From contig JADGCJ010000011.1 in NCBI GenBank assembly GCA_015229045.1, positions 1 to 51,562 on the forward strand: a stretch of DNA of 51,562 nt. Direction: 5' to 3'. This DNA is from Magnetococcales bacterium. GTDB lineage: Bacteria > Pseudomonadota > Magnetococcia > Magnetococcales > DC0425bin3. Below, piece after piece: positions 23,166 to 30,887 of the stretch (its first letter is position 1; each line of letters starts with the position of its first letter). The notes below the pieces were generated by a model. That model ran no database searches, had not been told where the DNA came from, and worked only from the letters and a program-made list of their open reading frames with translations. Both the position numbers and the translations under genes were made by a program.

Positions 23166-25607
23166 TCAAGACTCCATATCGGAGCTGTAGATGGCGACAT
23201 GGTTGCGGCCACTTTTTTTGACGACATACATGGCACGATCGGCTTTTTGCAACAAGGCATCCACCGTCTGGCCGTGTTCGGGGAAGAGGCTGATGCCGAT
23301 ACTGGCGCCTATCTGGCAGGGCTGGCCCATGATGATGAAAGGCTTGCTCAAGGAGTCGATCATTTTTTTGGCCACGAGCAACACATCACGGGTCTCCCCG
23401 ATGGAAGGAAGGATCAAGGTGAATTCGTCGCCGCCCAGTCTGGCCAGGGTGTCGGAGTCGCGTAAATGCTCTTTGATCCGGGTGGAGACGGCTTTCAACA
23501 GCTGGTCTCCTGCTTCGTGACCCAGGGTGTCGTTGACGGCCTTGAAATGGTCCAGGTCGAGAAAACCTGCGGCCAGTTTCTTTTGATATCGGGAGGCATG
23601 ACGGATCTCCTGTTCCAGCAGGCCTCTGAAGAGCATGCGGTTGGGCAGGCCGGTCAACATGTCATGGCTGGCCATGTGTTGCACCCGGTCCTCCACCTGA
23701 CCCCGCTCGATCAGCCCTGCCAGGGTGTTGGCGATGGTGACGAGAAAAGCATCCTCTTCGGGGTCGTGCCGATGGCCATGATTGACGTAGAGGTTGAGAA
23801 TACCCAGCAGTTTTCCCCGCAAGAGGATAGGGACACAATAGTGTCCGTGCTCCTGCATCTCTTCAAAGGCAACGTCATGGCGTGCATCCAGAGCCGAGGA
23901 GAATTCGATCTGTTTGCTTTGTGCCGCCTTGCCGCACATGCAAAAGCCGAAAGGAATCCGGCGGCAGGTGTGCATGAGGTGGTCGTGCAGCCCTTTCTGG
24001 ACCACCATGTCCAACTCGTTGTTGTCGGTGGTGAGAAAGATGGATCCTTTGTATTGCACGGCCAGCCAGGGCACGGTGAGGATAATTTCCAGGGCCACTT
24101 CCAGTTTGCGATGCAAGGTCAGGGCCTCGATGCCGATCTCCAGCAGGGCACTGATGGCGACGCGATTGACATAGGCGCGCAAGTCACGGGCTTCCAGCAG
24201 TTTGTGTTCGGTGACGTCGCGCACGACGGCGGTAAAATAGTGGGTGTTGCGCCGGGTCCAGTGCGAGAGAGAGACTTCCACAGGAAACTCCCTGCCGTCG
24301 GCGTGTTTGGCGGTGCCGTCCAGGGTGCCGGAGCGGGGTGCATCTTCCTTGTAGTTCAAGAAGTTGAAATGTTCTTTTTTTCTGGAAGAGTTGTTTTTCT
24401 TGCAAGAGAATAGCGAGGCGATGGGCCGTTTGATCAGTTCATCCTGTGTCAAACCGAACAGGGTTGCTCCGACTTTGTTGCAATAGTGGATCTTTCCCCG
24501 GGCGTCGAAGACCAGGACCGTATCGCGGAGGGATTGTGTCAAGGCGCGTGAACTGTCATCGCTCTCCTTCAGCTCCCGGGCCTGATGTTCCAACTCCTCA
24601 CTGTGGCGTATCGCCGTCCCAATGAGATTGACCATGGCGTCGGAGAGGTCACTGATTTCGTCCCGTATGGAATTCGCCTGGTTGAGCTGGTCGCGCATGG
24701 CCGGCGGCATGATGTAAGTACGTGAGAACTCCTTGGAGATTTTATTGAGGATGGCAACGCGCTGGGTCAGGAGCACGACCCAGGATCCCAGGGACTGCCA
24801 GAAAAGCAGGGCAATCAGGGCAAACACCAGCGATCCTACAACCATAATCTCCAAAACGGAAAACAGTGGGGTGCTTTGGTAGCGGATCACCAGAGTGGGA
24901 TTGAGGTTTTCATGCCCCCCCCAGGGGATGACAGACTGATCATAGCGAAAACCGTTTTGCCAATCATATTTCTTTTTCAGGGTTTGCACAGGCGTATTGA
25001 CATGACCCAGGGAAGAGGCCACAACCTGTTCTTCATGAATCAAGAACAGGTCGGTCACGGGCATGGCGTTGCGGAACAACAGGGCGTTGTCCATGGGAAC
25101 GAACAGCACCAGTTTGCCTTTTCCACGCGCTCCCATCCAGATGGGTTGGCGATACCATCTGAAAAGTGCTTGTTTTTTCCCGTCGAAGTACCAGCCTGTT
25201 GCAGTTTTGGCCGTAAAATGTTCGGACACCTCTATTGTGTCCGAAAGTTGAAAGATGATTTTCTGGTCGGCGTCCATGACCAGAATAACAGGAAAGGTGT
25301 CGCGATCTTCCAGACGCAACACCCCCTGCAGATTTTCCAGACTTTTTTCCGATGAGGCGAAAAGGTTTTTGGATTCGATGCGGGCATGCAGGCGTATGAC
25401 TCTTTCCTGCCAATCCTGATCCAGGAGAGTGATTCTTCCCTCGTAATACAGTCGGATGGAATCCATGAAGGTGCGGACAGATTTGTCCAGGGCGGTATGC
25501 TGAAAACCGAAGACGAGCGTGCTGATGATCACCACGACGGCCACAAGAACAACCAGAACCCGATAGGTCAGTTGATGCAGCAACCTGTTGTGGTGGCTGG
25601 ACGGCAT
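23166..25607 (-). CDS. Periplasmic-sensor PAS-GAF diguanylate cyclase
   Basis: This 813-residue cyclic di-GMP synthase has a real outside sensor. A first membrane helix (about 15-37) is followed by about 210 periplasmic residues with a Cache-like pattern (LYYEGRITLLDQDWQERV...IESKNLF, PVILVMDADQKIIFQL, GKLVLFVPMDNALL). A second helix (about 253-280), a HAMP-like helix pair, a PAS domain (about 355-470), a Cys-containing GAF domain (GFCMCG, GHYCVP; about 495-630) and a GGDEF domain (about 645-805) follow. The catalytic loop RLGGDEFTLIL and the inhibitory RDSD site are intact. The gene begins in the stop codon of the binding-protein gene (GTGATG: either GTG at 25610 or ATG at 25607), so the two are translationally coupled. 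The binding protein would present its ligand to the Cache-like domain. Confidence 0.93.
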   Translation of the reverse strand: MPSSHHNRLLHQLTYRVLVVLVAVVVIISTLVFGFQHTALDKSVRTFMDSIRLYYEGRITLLDQDWQERVIRLHARIESKNLFASSEKSLENLQGVLRLEDRDTFPVILVMDADQKIIFQLSDTIEVSEHFTAKTATGWYFDGKKQALFRWYRQPIWMGARGKGKLVLFVPMDNALLFRNAMPVTDLFLIHEEQVVASSLGHVNTPVQTLKKKYDWQNGFRYDQSVIPWGGHENLNPTLVIRYQSTPLFSVLEIMVVGSLVFALIALLFWQSLGSWVVLLTQRVAILNKISKEFSRTYIMPPAMRDQLNQANSIRDEISDLSDAMVNLIGTAIRHSEELEHQARELKESDDSSRALTQSLRDTVLVFDARGKIHYCNKVGATLFGLTQDELIKRPIASLFSCKKNNSSRKKEHFNFLNYKEDAPRSGTLDGTAKHADGREFPVEVSLSHWTRRNTHYFTAVVRDVTEHKLLEARDLRAYVNRVAISALLEIGIEALTLHRKLEVALEIILTVPWLAVQYKGSIFLTTDNNELDMVVQKGLHDHLMHTCRRIPFGFCMCGKAAQSKQIEFSSALDARHDVAFEEMQEHGHYCVPILLRGKLLGILNLYVNHGHRHDPEEDAFLVTIANTLAGLIERGQVEDRVQHMASHDMLTGLPNRMLFRGLLEQEIRHASRYQKKLAAGFLDLDHFKAVNDTLGHEAGDQLLKAVSTRIKEHLRDSDTLARLGGDEFTLILPSIGETRDVLLVAKKMIDSLSKPFIIMGQPCQIGASIGISLFPEHGQTVDALLQKADRAMYVVKKSGRNHVAIYSSDMES

Positions 25608-26548
25608 CACCGAAGACCTTTCATGCCTACCCAGCGGGCGTCAAGCAGGCTTTCCACGCTTATCGGGGGGGCGTTTGGGTTGGTGGTCAGGAAAAATTTT
25701 TGCGTTTCAGCCAACTGGTGTTGGCTGAATTGGGCATCCTTGCTGAACAGGCGTGGATATTTTTGCAGGCAGAGCTTGAGGAGTTCCTTTTCCTGTGGAT
25801 CGTTGATCTGCATCTGGGTCACCAGCTCTTCCGGGGTGTGTGAGGCGATCCAGGTCAGGGAGCGACGCAGGATTTTGACCATGCGGTCAACTTTTTCCGG
25901 CTCGTGGGCGATGATTTCCGGTCGGGTCGTCAGGGAGGTGTGCAGAAAATGGGCGCCGGGGATGGATTGCGTTGTTTTTTCATCGGCCAACGAAGCCAGA
26001 AAGTAGACACGTCCTGACTTCAACATGCTGGAGGCAAACGGCTCTTCTGCCATAAGAGCATCGATCTCGCCTTTTTCAAGCAGGGCAACCCGTTCTGCCC
26101 AACTCTGTCCGGAGGGGATGATGCGTGCGTCATCCGTTTCCAGGCCGTTGGCGTGGAGGAGCAGTTCGACGAGCTGCTGGGCGGCGGTTTTGGCATTGAC
26201 CGAGCTGGTATGGACACCAATGATGCGCCCTTTGAGGTCGGCTATGGTCTTGATCTGATCACGCAAAGCTGATCGGACAACGAGGATGAACAAGGGGAGA
26301 TCTGCAACGGGAGCTATGGCGACTATAGGGGTTTTACTGTTCATTTTCAAAGACATGATGGCTGTAAAGCCGACCGCCGCAAAATCGCTGTTGCGTGAGA
26401 GCAGCTGTTTGAGGACGATGCCGCCACCACCGCCGTGATTCAACTCGACGCTGGCATTTTCGGCACGATCGGCGCCGATTTTGGGGATCAGATCGAGGGG
26501 GAGGTAGGAGAGATTGCGGGGACCAACCACGCTGACGGTGATTTTCAT
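25607..26548 (-). CDS. Periplasmic substrate-binding protein, NMT1/PhnD-like (signal peptide interrupted)
   Basis: This 313-residue protein has the type 2 periplasmic binding fold found in NitT/TauT, phosphonate and thiamine-precursor transport. Marker segments are VSVVGPRNLSYLPLDLIPK, VELNHGGGGGIVLKQLLSRNSDFAAVGFTAIM, IADLKGRIIGVHTSSVNAKTAAQQLVELLL and VALLEKGEIDALMAEEPFAS. No ABC permease or ATPase lies near it. It overlaps the downstream diguanylate cyclase gene, so it is more likely the ligand-sensing subunit of that enzyme than a transporter part. The ATG at 26548 has no ribosome site. Upstream and in frame lies a perfect signal-peptide start at 26638 with GAGGAG before it, cut by a TAG codon at 26594-26596. 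Without that stop the mature protein would follow SARA-ET. As it stands, export and expression of the protein are doubtful. Confidence 0.82.
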   Translation of the reverse strand: MKITVSVVGPRNLSYLPLDLIPKIGADRAENASVELNHGGGGGIVLKQLLSRNSDFAAVGFTAIMSLKMNSKTPIVAIAPVADLPLFILVVRSALRDQIKTIADLKGRIIGVHTSSVNAKTAAQQLVELLLHANGLETDDARIIPSGQSWAERVALLEKGEIDALMAEEPFASSMLKSGRVYFLASLADEKTTQSIPGAHFLHTSLTTRPEIIAHEPEKVDRMVKILRRSLTWIASHTPEELVTQMQINDPQEKELLKLCLQKYPRLFSKDAQFSQHQLAETQKFFLTTNPNAPPISVESLLDARWVGMKGLR

Positions 26549-26593
26549 GGGGGGTGTTTCCGCCCGGGCTGACTTGATCCACGAGTCGCCTGG

Positions 26594-26638
26594 CTAGGTC
26601 AACAGGGCCACAACGATGAAGAAGCGAAAACCTGCCAT
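26594..26638 (-). pseudogene. Interrupted signal peptide of the binding-protein gene
   Basis: The frame starting ATG at 26638 reads MAGFRFFIVVALLT and then an amber codon (26596-26594). The same frame continues PGDSWIKSARAETPP directly into the ATG of the binding protein at 26548. A good ribosome site (GAGGAG, about seven bases before the ATG) exists only at this upstream start. The hydrophobic stretch and the A-R-A cleavage site after the stop show that this was a functional signal peptide. One base change or one sequencing error would restore it. Confidence 0.75.
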
Positions 26639-26699
26639 GATCCCACTCCTCGTCATAGGTCTGGTTAACCAATTCCGGTCTTGATCATCGTTTCGGGCC

Positions 26700-27088
26700 A
26701 TGGGCAAGGGCTGGTCGAAAACGGGGTCCAGGGGGCTGAATAGTTGCCCAGTCAGAAGGAATCGCACGTCGGATACGGGCGGCCCCTGCTGGTCGCAGAC
26801 CGGAATGGTCATTACTGTGAATTATGGCCTTATAAATTTCAACGTGAATTTCTGGGTAGACGAAGATTTAGACTACGTCTACTTTGGGATACGTCGTTTT
26901 TTTGTGATTGGGAAAAAGGGGTGACATGAAAGACTTTATTGGGGCTCCGCCCCAAACCTCGCAAGGGCTCTGCCCTTGACCCGTCCGGTCGCCAGCCCCC
27001 TGGACCCCGTTTTGACAGATCCCTGAATCACTATTCATGGTCCTCGAAAATCTCAAATGCGATTGCCCTGGGGTACCTGGGCAGTTAC
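26700..27088. repeat. Family A-related composite repeat region
   Basis: No gene lies in this stretch. It contains several modules of family A: a CGGGGTCCAGGGGGCTG segment at about 26724, the ACGTCTACTTTGGGATACGT block at about 26876 (also seen near 1988), a TGATTGGGAAAAAGGGGTG to GGACCCCG block at about 26900-27010 that is almost identical to about 47870-47978, and a terminal GGTACCTGGGCAGTTAC ending at 27088. It seems to be a nested or rearranged set of elements. Confidence 0.6.
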
Positions 27089-27251
27089 CAATAGTTTAAA
27101 AGACCACGCATCCCGGCATGGATTCGGTTTGGGGAAGAGGAGGGGTGATTGTCTGCGATCGGGAGAGGGGATGCGTGTCCGGAAAGCGGATGGATCCCCG
27201 GGAGTTGCAACGCATCGGGGATCCATCCGTGGTTTGGAGGGGGAGCGACTC

Positions 27252-27641
27252 TTATTTTTTCTTCTTGAGGAGCTTGCGGCGCAGGGCATCGTTTCTTTCG
27301 GCGAGTTGTTTAACTTCTTCGGCCATTTTGCGGCGCAGGGCGTCCTGGCGGTCGGAGAGTTGTTCCAGACCCTGGGCTGTTTTTCTCCCCAAGGCACTGT
27401 TTCTGTTGGAAAGCTGTTCAAGCTGCTCGGAGACTTTGCGATTCAGGGCGGCATGGCGATCCGACAACTGTGACAGGCCTTCGGACAGCTTGCGATAGAG
27501 GGCGTCGTTGCGCTCGGCGAGCTGCTGGGTGCTCTCATCCAGTTTTTTTTCAATCTTTTTCAGGCGTTTGTTGAGATCCTTGAGGGGATCGCCTGATTTC
27601 TCGGTGTCTGATTCGTTGTTTTTAGTCTCTTTCTTGCTCAT
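27252..27641 (-). CDS. Small coiled-coil protein with five 18-residue repeats
   Basis: I do not recognise this 129-residue protein as a named family. Residues 1-39 are very polar (Lys, Glu, Asn, Asp). The remaining 90 residues are exactly five tandem 18-residue units of the form QL(S/A)-(D/E/N)-R-x-x-AL-x-RK-x-x-(E/Q)-x-(L/V)-x, ending in a KKKK tail. Each unit would be one or two helical turns in a continuous helix with a Leu stripe, so a long coiled coil or helical solenoid is expected, rich in Arg/Lys on one face. No membrane segment or signal is present. The ATG at 27641 has an excellent ribosome site (AAAGGAG, about five bases upstream). The gene is alone in a repeat-rich accessory region. 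A structural, nucleoid-associated or phasin-like role is conceivable but not supported. Confidence 0.7.
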   Translation of the reverse strand: MSKKETKNNESDTEKSGDPLKDLNKRLKKIEKKLDESTQQLAERNDALYRKLSEGLSQLSDRHAALNRKVSEQLEQLSNRNSALGRKTAQGLEQLSDRQDALRRKMAEEVKQLAERNDALRRKLLKKKK

Positions 27642-27939
27642 ATGTGCTCCTTTCGGTTTTGACTGGTGCCCACTCCCAGGTATGGAAAAAGAATGACGGG
27701 ATCCGTTGCGGCACTTTCCGAAGGGTTCTGGTATCTCCGACCCGGAAGTCGCCTGCATCATGATGGCGGCATGATATCGGGGGAAAAGAGATTTGGAAAC
27801 GGTCGAATCACATTCGATGAGAATCTTTCTGTGCATTGTTTTGCCTGTTTTTGCCATGAGGGGTGTCGTGTGGCCTTCCTGGCAGGTCACATCTGTTTCG
27901 TGTTGGGGGTCGGCGTCTCCTCGATGTCGGACGATGTGT
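27642..27939. other. Intergenic stretch upstream of the 18-residue-repeat gene
   Basis: The stretch is about 300 bases. I see no gene with family similarity and no repeat element. The minus-strand frame stays open through part of it, but without a ribosome site or recognisable protein. Confidence 0.4.
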
Positions 27940-28058
27940 CCAATTCCAGATCAAGATGGATGCGAGGCGACGACGCGTGAGCGACGAGACGGTACGTGTT
28001 GGGTACGGCGAGGAGTGAGTGAGGCAGTCAACGAAGCAGACGCTTGATCTGGAATTGG
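27940..28058 (+). repeat. Family B repeat (TIR variant 1), intact
   Basis: This is a 119-bp element with perfect 16-bp terminal inverted repeats: CCAATTCCAGATCAAG at the left and CTTGATCTGGAATTGG at the right. Its core (GCGACGAGACGGTACGTGTT) is common to all family B copies. It is the cleanest copy of this variant. Confidence 0.9.
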
Positions 28059-28061
28059 AAT

Positions 28062-28192
28062 GCTACTCATTTGCCGTCGATGCGGGAACGAGGTAGCAAG
28101 GAGGAAACGACGCGACAGGCACGTGTTGGGTACGGTGGGGGAGCCGGCGACGCAGCTGACGAAGTTGCCGTGATGGATACACCTGGGTATGA
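28062..28192 (+). repeat. Family B repeat (TIR variant 2), degenerate
   Basis: It follows the previous copy after only a few bases and in the same orientation. The left part (ATTTGCCGTCGATGCGGGAACGAGG) corresponds to the copies at 2790 and 50202. The core is recognisable (GGCACGTGTTGGGTACGG). The right end (ACACCTGGGTATGA) is eroded. Two variants lying side by side show that they are separate insertions. Confidence 0.7.
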
Positions 28193-28297
28193 ATTGGACG
28201 GGGTGTTGTTTGGGTCCCTGGCTATATATTTATCATCAGGATTGATCAGATGTCGGTTGTTTTTCGGGTGTGCCGTTGCCCTCTGGATGGGGGCGTA

Positions 28298-28497
28298 TTG
28301 TAAGTAAAACTATATTTTCAGTCAAGCGACAAGATGTTGGATCGGGCTGTCAAGGCCGAACCGCGTCCACCTCTCTCCCCGACAGGCTTTTTGTTGCGCG
28401 TTGACCCTGATGGATGGTGAAGAGGTGTGGCGGTGCCGGGCTGCGCTCTTTTTTCTCGGGAGATTGTTTGACGGGCCTTGTAAATTTCTACTTACAA
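28298..28497. repeat. Possible 200-bp element bounded by TTGTAAGTA inverted repeats
   Basis: TTGTAAGTA at 28298-28306 and its reverse complement TACTTACAA at 28489-28497 bound about 200 bases. Similarity at the ends extends weakly further inward. The ends resemble those of some insertion-sequence families, so this may be a deletion relic. No second copy was found in the window and no reading frame inside makes sense. Confidence 0.3.
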
Positions 28498-28737
28498 CGT
28501 AGTTCGCATGCATGGCGACCTTGTGTTTTGCAATGATATTCATTTAATGCAATATTTTAATGAACAGATCCCGGTTGAGTTTCAGTGCGGTGCGTGATTT
28601 GGGTGTACCACGCGGTGTATTTGTAAACACTGGTGATTGTTGCATATGTAAGATGGTTCTATAAAATAATTTATTTATTACAATAAAAATGATTTTTATT
28701 TTACAGAGTAAATAAACACAGGCAAACACTTTCATTA
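28498..28737. other. AT-rich gene-free stretch upstream of the repressor gene
   Basis: These bases are visibly richer in A and T than the rest of the window, with runs such as ATAAAATAATTTATTTATTAC near 28660. No gene was recognised. The composition points to foreign DNA or a regulatory region bound by nucleoid proteins. Confidence 0.5.
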
Positions 28738-28785
28738 TACCAAGAAAAAAATTTGTTGGTCTTAACCGAAAGCTTCGGATACACT
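28738..28785 (+). promoter_or_regulatory. Promoter and probable operator of the S24-type repressor gene
   Basis: TTGGTC (about 28756-28761) and TACACT (about 28780-28785), 18 bases apart, form a usable promoter just before the ATG at 28792. Between them lies a perfect inverted repeat CCGAA-AGC-TTCGG (28766-28778). A second weaker one, CCAAG...TTGG, overlaps the -35 box. This is the expected position for autorepression by the protein encoded downstream, but binding is inference. The transcript leader would be almost absent. Confidence 0.45.
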
Positions 28786-28791
28786 TTAGGT

Positions 28792-29433
28792 ATGGACACA
28801 TTGCAAAAAAGATTGATCTGGGCTCGGGAGAAAGCCGGCCTGAACAAGTCGGAGTTGGCTCGCCGGGTTGGCGTCAAGCCACAGTCAGTCATCCAATGGG
28901 AATCCGGTCGTACCGGGATTGCCAAACGGAATGTCGTCTCCGTGGCCGAGATCCTTCAAGTTTCACCAGAATGGCTTCAGTTTGGACGTACGGTCCTGGA
29001 AACCACTATGGAAAACTGGGCGCCCGGTCCCGCCTCCCTGACACGCGTTCCACTCATCTCATGGGCACAGGCGAGCTTCTGGAAAGAGATGACAGACGAC
29101 TACCGTGCACCAAACGACATTGATCAATGGATTGATACCACGCGAAAATTGGGGCGGGCGGCATTTGCCCTGCGAGTGGTGGGAGACAGCATGGAACCGA
29201 AGGTTCCTGAAGGCGCCGTCATCATCGTCGACCCGGGAAAGGATGCTGTCAATAAATCCCTGGTGGTGGTGCGTCTGAACAACGAGGAAGAGGTTACCTT
29301 CAAACAACTTGTCGTGGATGGTGGCAACAGGTTCCTGAAACCTGTCAACCCGCGCTACCCGGTTCTCAACCTTGAAGGACACAGGGCAAAGATTTGCGGG
29401 GTGGTCAGACAGGTTTTGATCGACCTCGAGTGA
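28792..29433 (+). CDS. XRE-HTH, S24-peptidase-domain repressor
   Basis: This 213-residue protein has the build of a phage CI or LexA-like repressor. Residues about 1-65 form an XRE helix-turn-helix (LIWAREKAGLNKSELARRVGVKPQSVIQWESGR). Residues about 85-210 form an S24/LexA-type dimerisation and self-cleavage domain with the catalytic serine in VVGDSMEPKVPEGAVIIV and the lysine in KSLVVVRLNNEEEVTFKQL. The usual Ala-Gly cleavage site between the domains is not obvious: the corresponding region reads SWAQASFW. It is therefore uncertain whether RecA-stimulated self-cleavage works. No phage structural genes are nearby, so this is either a prophage remnant or a stand-alone regulator. An AT-rich upstream region and an inverted repeat in its own promoter suggest autorepression. 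The ATG at 28792 was chosen because the HTH begins directly after it. Confidence 0.88.
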   Translation: MDTLQKRLIWAREKAGLNKSELARRVGVKPQSVIQWESGRTGIAKRNVVSVAEILQVSPEWLQFGRTVLETTMENWAPGPASLTRVPLISWAQASFWKEMTDDYRAPNDIDQWIDTTRKLGRAAFALRVVGDSMEPKVPEGAVIIVDPGKDAVNKSLVVVRLNNEEEVTFKQLVVDGGNRFLKPVNPRYPVLNLEGHRAKICGVVRQVLIDLE

Positions 29434-29768
29434 GGGCGTACAAGGGGCGGCTCTCGTTCAGGATGGCTTTTGAAACGGCTTAGGGTATTGCGAGTGGCCA
29501 GTTGTGCGAACCTGCCGTCTGTCGACAGTTGTTTTTCTGCGCTTCTCCCTTCTGTCATGATCTTGAAAATCGTGCGGAGACTCTTCACGAACGAACGAGG
29601 GGAGGCTTTCTTCGTCCGCGCAGTGTTGCTTCGTGCAGTGTTGACGGCGAGACCAAAACAGATCCCTTGTGTGCCACGTGTCATCGAATGGACGACCCTT
29701 TTGCCGTGGCGGCTTTTTTATAGTCGTTTCCCGGTTCTTGTAATCGATCATATATATATATAATAATT
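29434..29768. other. Gene-free stretch after the repressor gene
   Basis: Short frames exist on both strands here, but none shows a ribosome site or recognisable domain. A TA-dinucleotide run (ATATATATATATA, about 29748-29760) lies directly before the family A element, whose insertion may have targeted AT-rich DNA. Confidence 0.45.
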
Positions 29769-29958
29769 GTAGCTGCCCAGGTACCCCCTCAAGAAAGGCC
29801 TGAACATGAAAGCCTTTGTCAGGGCTTCGCCCCGAACCCCACCAGGACTCTCTCCTGGAACTGTCCGGTCGCCAGCCTCCTGGACCCCGATGCCAAAAAG
29901 CGATCATGGCCTCGGGCGTGTCAGTTTCAAATGCGATTGCCCTGCTACCTGGGCAGTT
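29769..29958 (-). repeat. Family A repeat, long form with good inverted ends
   Basis: The element starts GTAGCTGCCCAGGTA and ends TACCTGGGCAGTTAC, a nearly perfect 15-bp terminal inverted repeat with one mismatch. It is about 190 bp long. The central part matches the copies at 2016 and 19415. An extra tail (TTTCAAATGCGATTGCCCTG) is shared with the region ending at 27088. This copy shows most clearly that family A is bounded by inverted ends, like a MITE. Confidence 0.85.
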
Positions 29959-30155
29959 ACCAAAAATAACGTATTCCGAAATGGATTGGGTTGAGGATGG
30001 TTCCGGAAGGGGAGTGCCCTGCCGGGTGGAGTCTGGAGTCGAGGACAGGGTTTTGAAGATTCATCCAAGGTTTTGACTTTTTACTCGAAGTGCATCATGT
30101 TCGGAGGTGGGGCGCGCATGTGCCGACCATACCCACCAGGATATGAGGGATACCC

Positions 30156-30887
30156 ATGACTGAACGGGACCGGATTTTGATCGTGGAGGATGACGAAGAG
30201 ACCCGGGAACTGTTGCGGGATTACCTTTTGAAGAACGGCTATGCGTGTCGAACCCTGGCCGATGGCTCTCGCTTGCGCAGCGAACTTGCCAACGAGCAGG
30301 TGGACATGATCATCCTCGACCTGATGCTGCCGGGGGATGATGGCCTGACCTTGTGCCGCAATCTGCGCGCCGATCCGGCCACGGCCAATCTGCCGGTGAT
30401 CATGCTCACCGCTCGCGTGGAGGAGACCGACCGGATCATCGGTCTCGAAATGGGAGCTGATGATTATCTGCCCAAACCCTTCAATCCACGGGAACTTCTG
30501 GCCCGGATCAAGAGTGTCTTGCGCCGTGCCCGGGCGGCACCCGTGGCGGGCAAGGAGATCGTCGCCCGACGCATCGGCTTTGCCGGTTGGATTCTTGACA
30601 TCTCGACCCGGCAACTCAAATCGCCGGAGGATGTGGTGGTTCCCCTGAGCCGCAAGGAGTACAATCTGCTGCGTATTTTCCTGAATCACGCCGGGGAGGT
30701 TCTGGATCGGGATCGTATCATGGAATTGTACGCCGGGCGCGAATCGAGTCCCTTCGAACGGGGCATCGACGTCCAGATCGGCCGTTTGCGCAAGCGCCTC
30801 CAGGAGGACAGCAAGGATCCGGACATCATCCGCACCGTGCGTGGACACGGCTACATGATGGCTGCCAAAGTGGATATACTCCCATGA
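30156..30887 (+). CDS. OmpR-family response regulator
   Basis: This 243-residue DNA-binding regulator has a receiver domain (about 6-120) and a winged-helix output domain (about 140-238). The receiver has the acidic pair EDD at 11-13, the phospho-acceptor Asp55 in MIILDLMLPGDDG, a Thr in VIMLTAR and Lys in DYLPKPFNPREL. The output domain ends IRTVRGHGYMM, typical of OmpR/PhoB proteins. The ATG has a ribosome site (GAGGG, six bases upstream). The gene overlaps the sensor kinase gene by four bases (ATGA), so they form a coupled two-component pair. The regulated genes cannot be deduced. Confidence 0.96.
   Translation: MTERDRILIVEDDEETRELLRDYLLKNGYACRTLADGSRLRSELANEQVDMIILDLMLPGDDGLTLCRNLRADPATANLPVIMLTARVEETDRIIGLEMGADDYLPKPFNPRELLARIKSVLRRARAAPVAGKEIVARRIGFAGWILDISTRQLKSPEDVVVPLSRKEYNLLRIFLNHAGEVLDRDRIMELYAGRESSPFERGIDVQIGRLRKRLQEDSKDPDIIRTVRGHGYMMAAKVDILP

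Noticed and set aside
27252..27520. 54-bp periodicity that could suggest a CRISPR or satellite array
   Set aside because: The repeats are coding, diverged at the DNA level and in frame with a well-supported gene.
29470..29763. 97-residue open frame after the repressor gene
   Set aside because: No ribosome site, composition unlike neighbours, and no recognisable domain.
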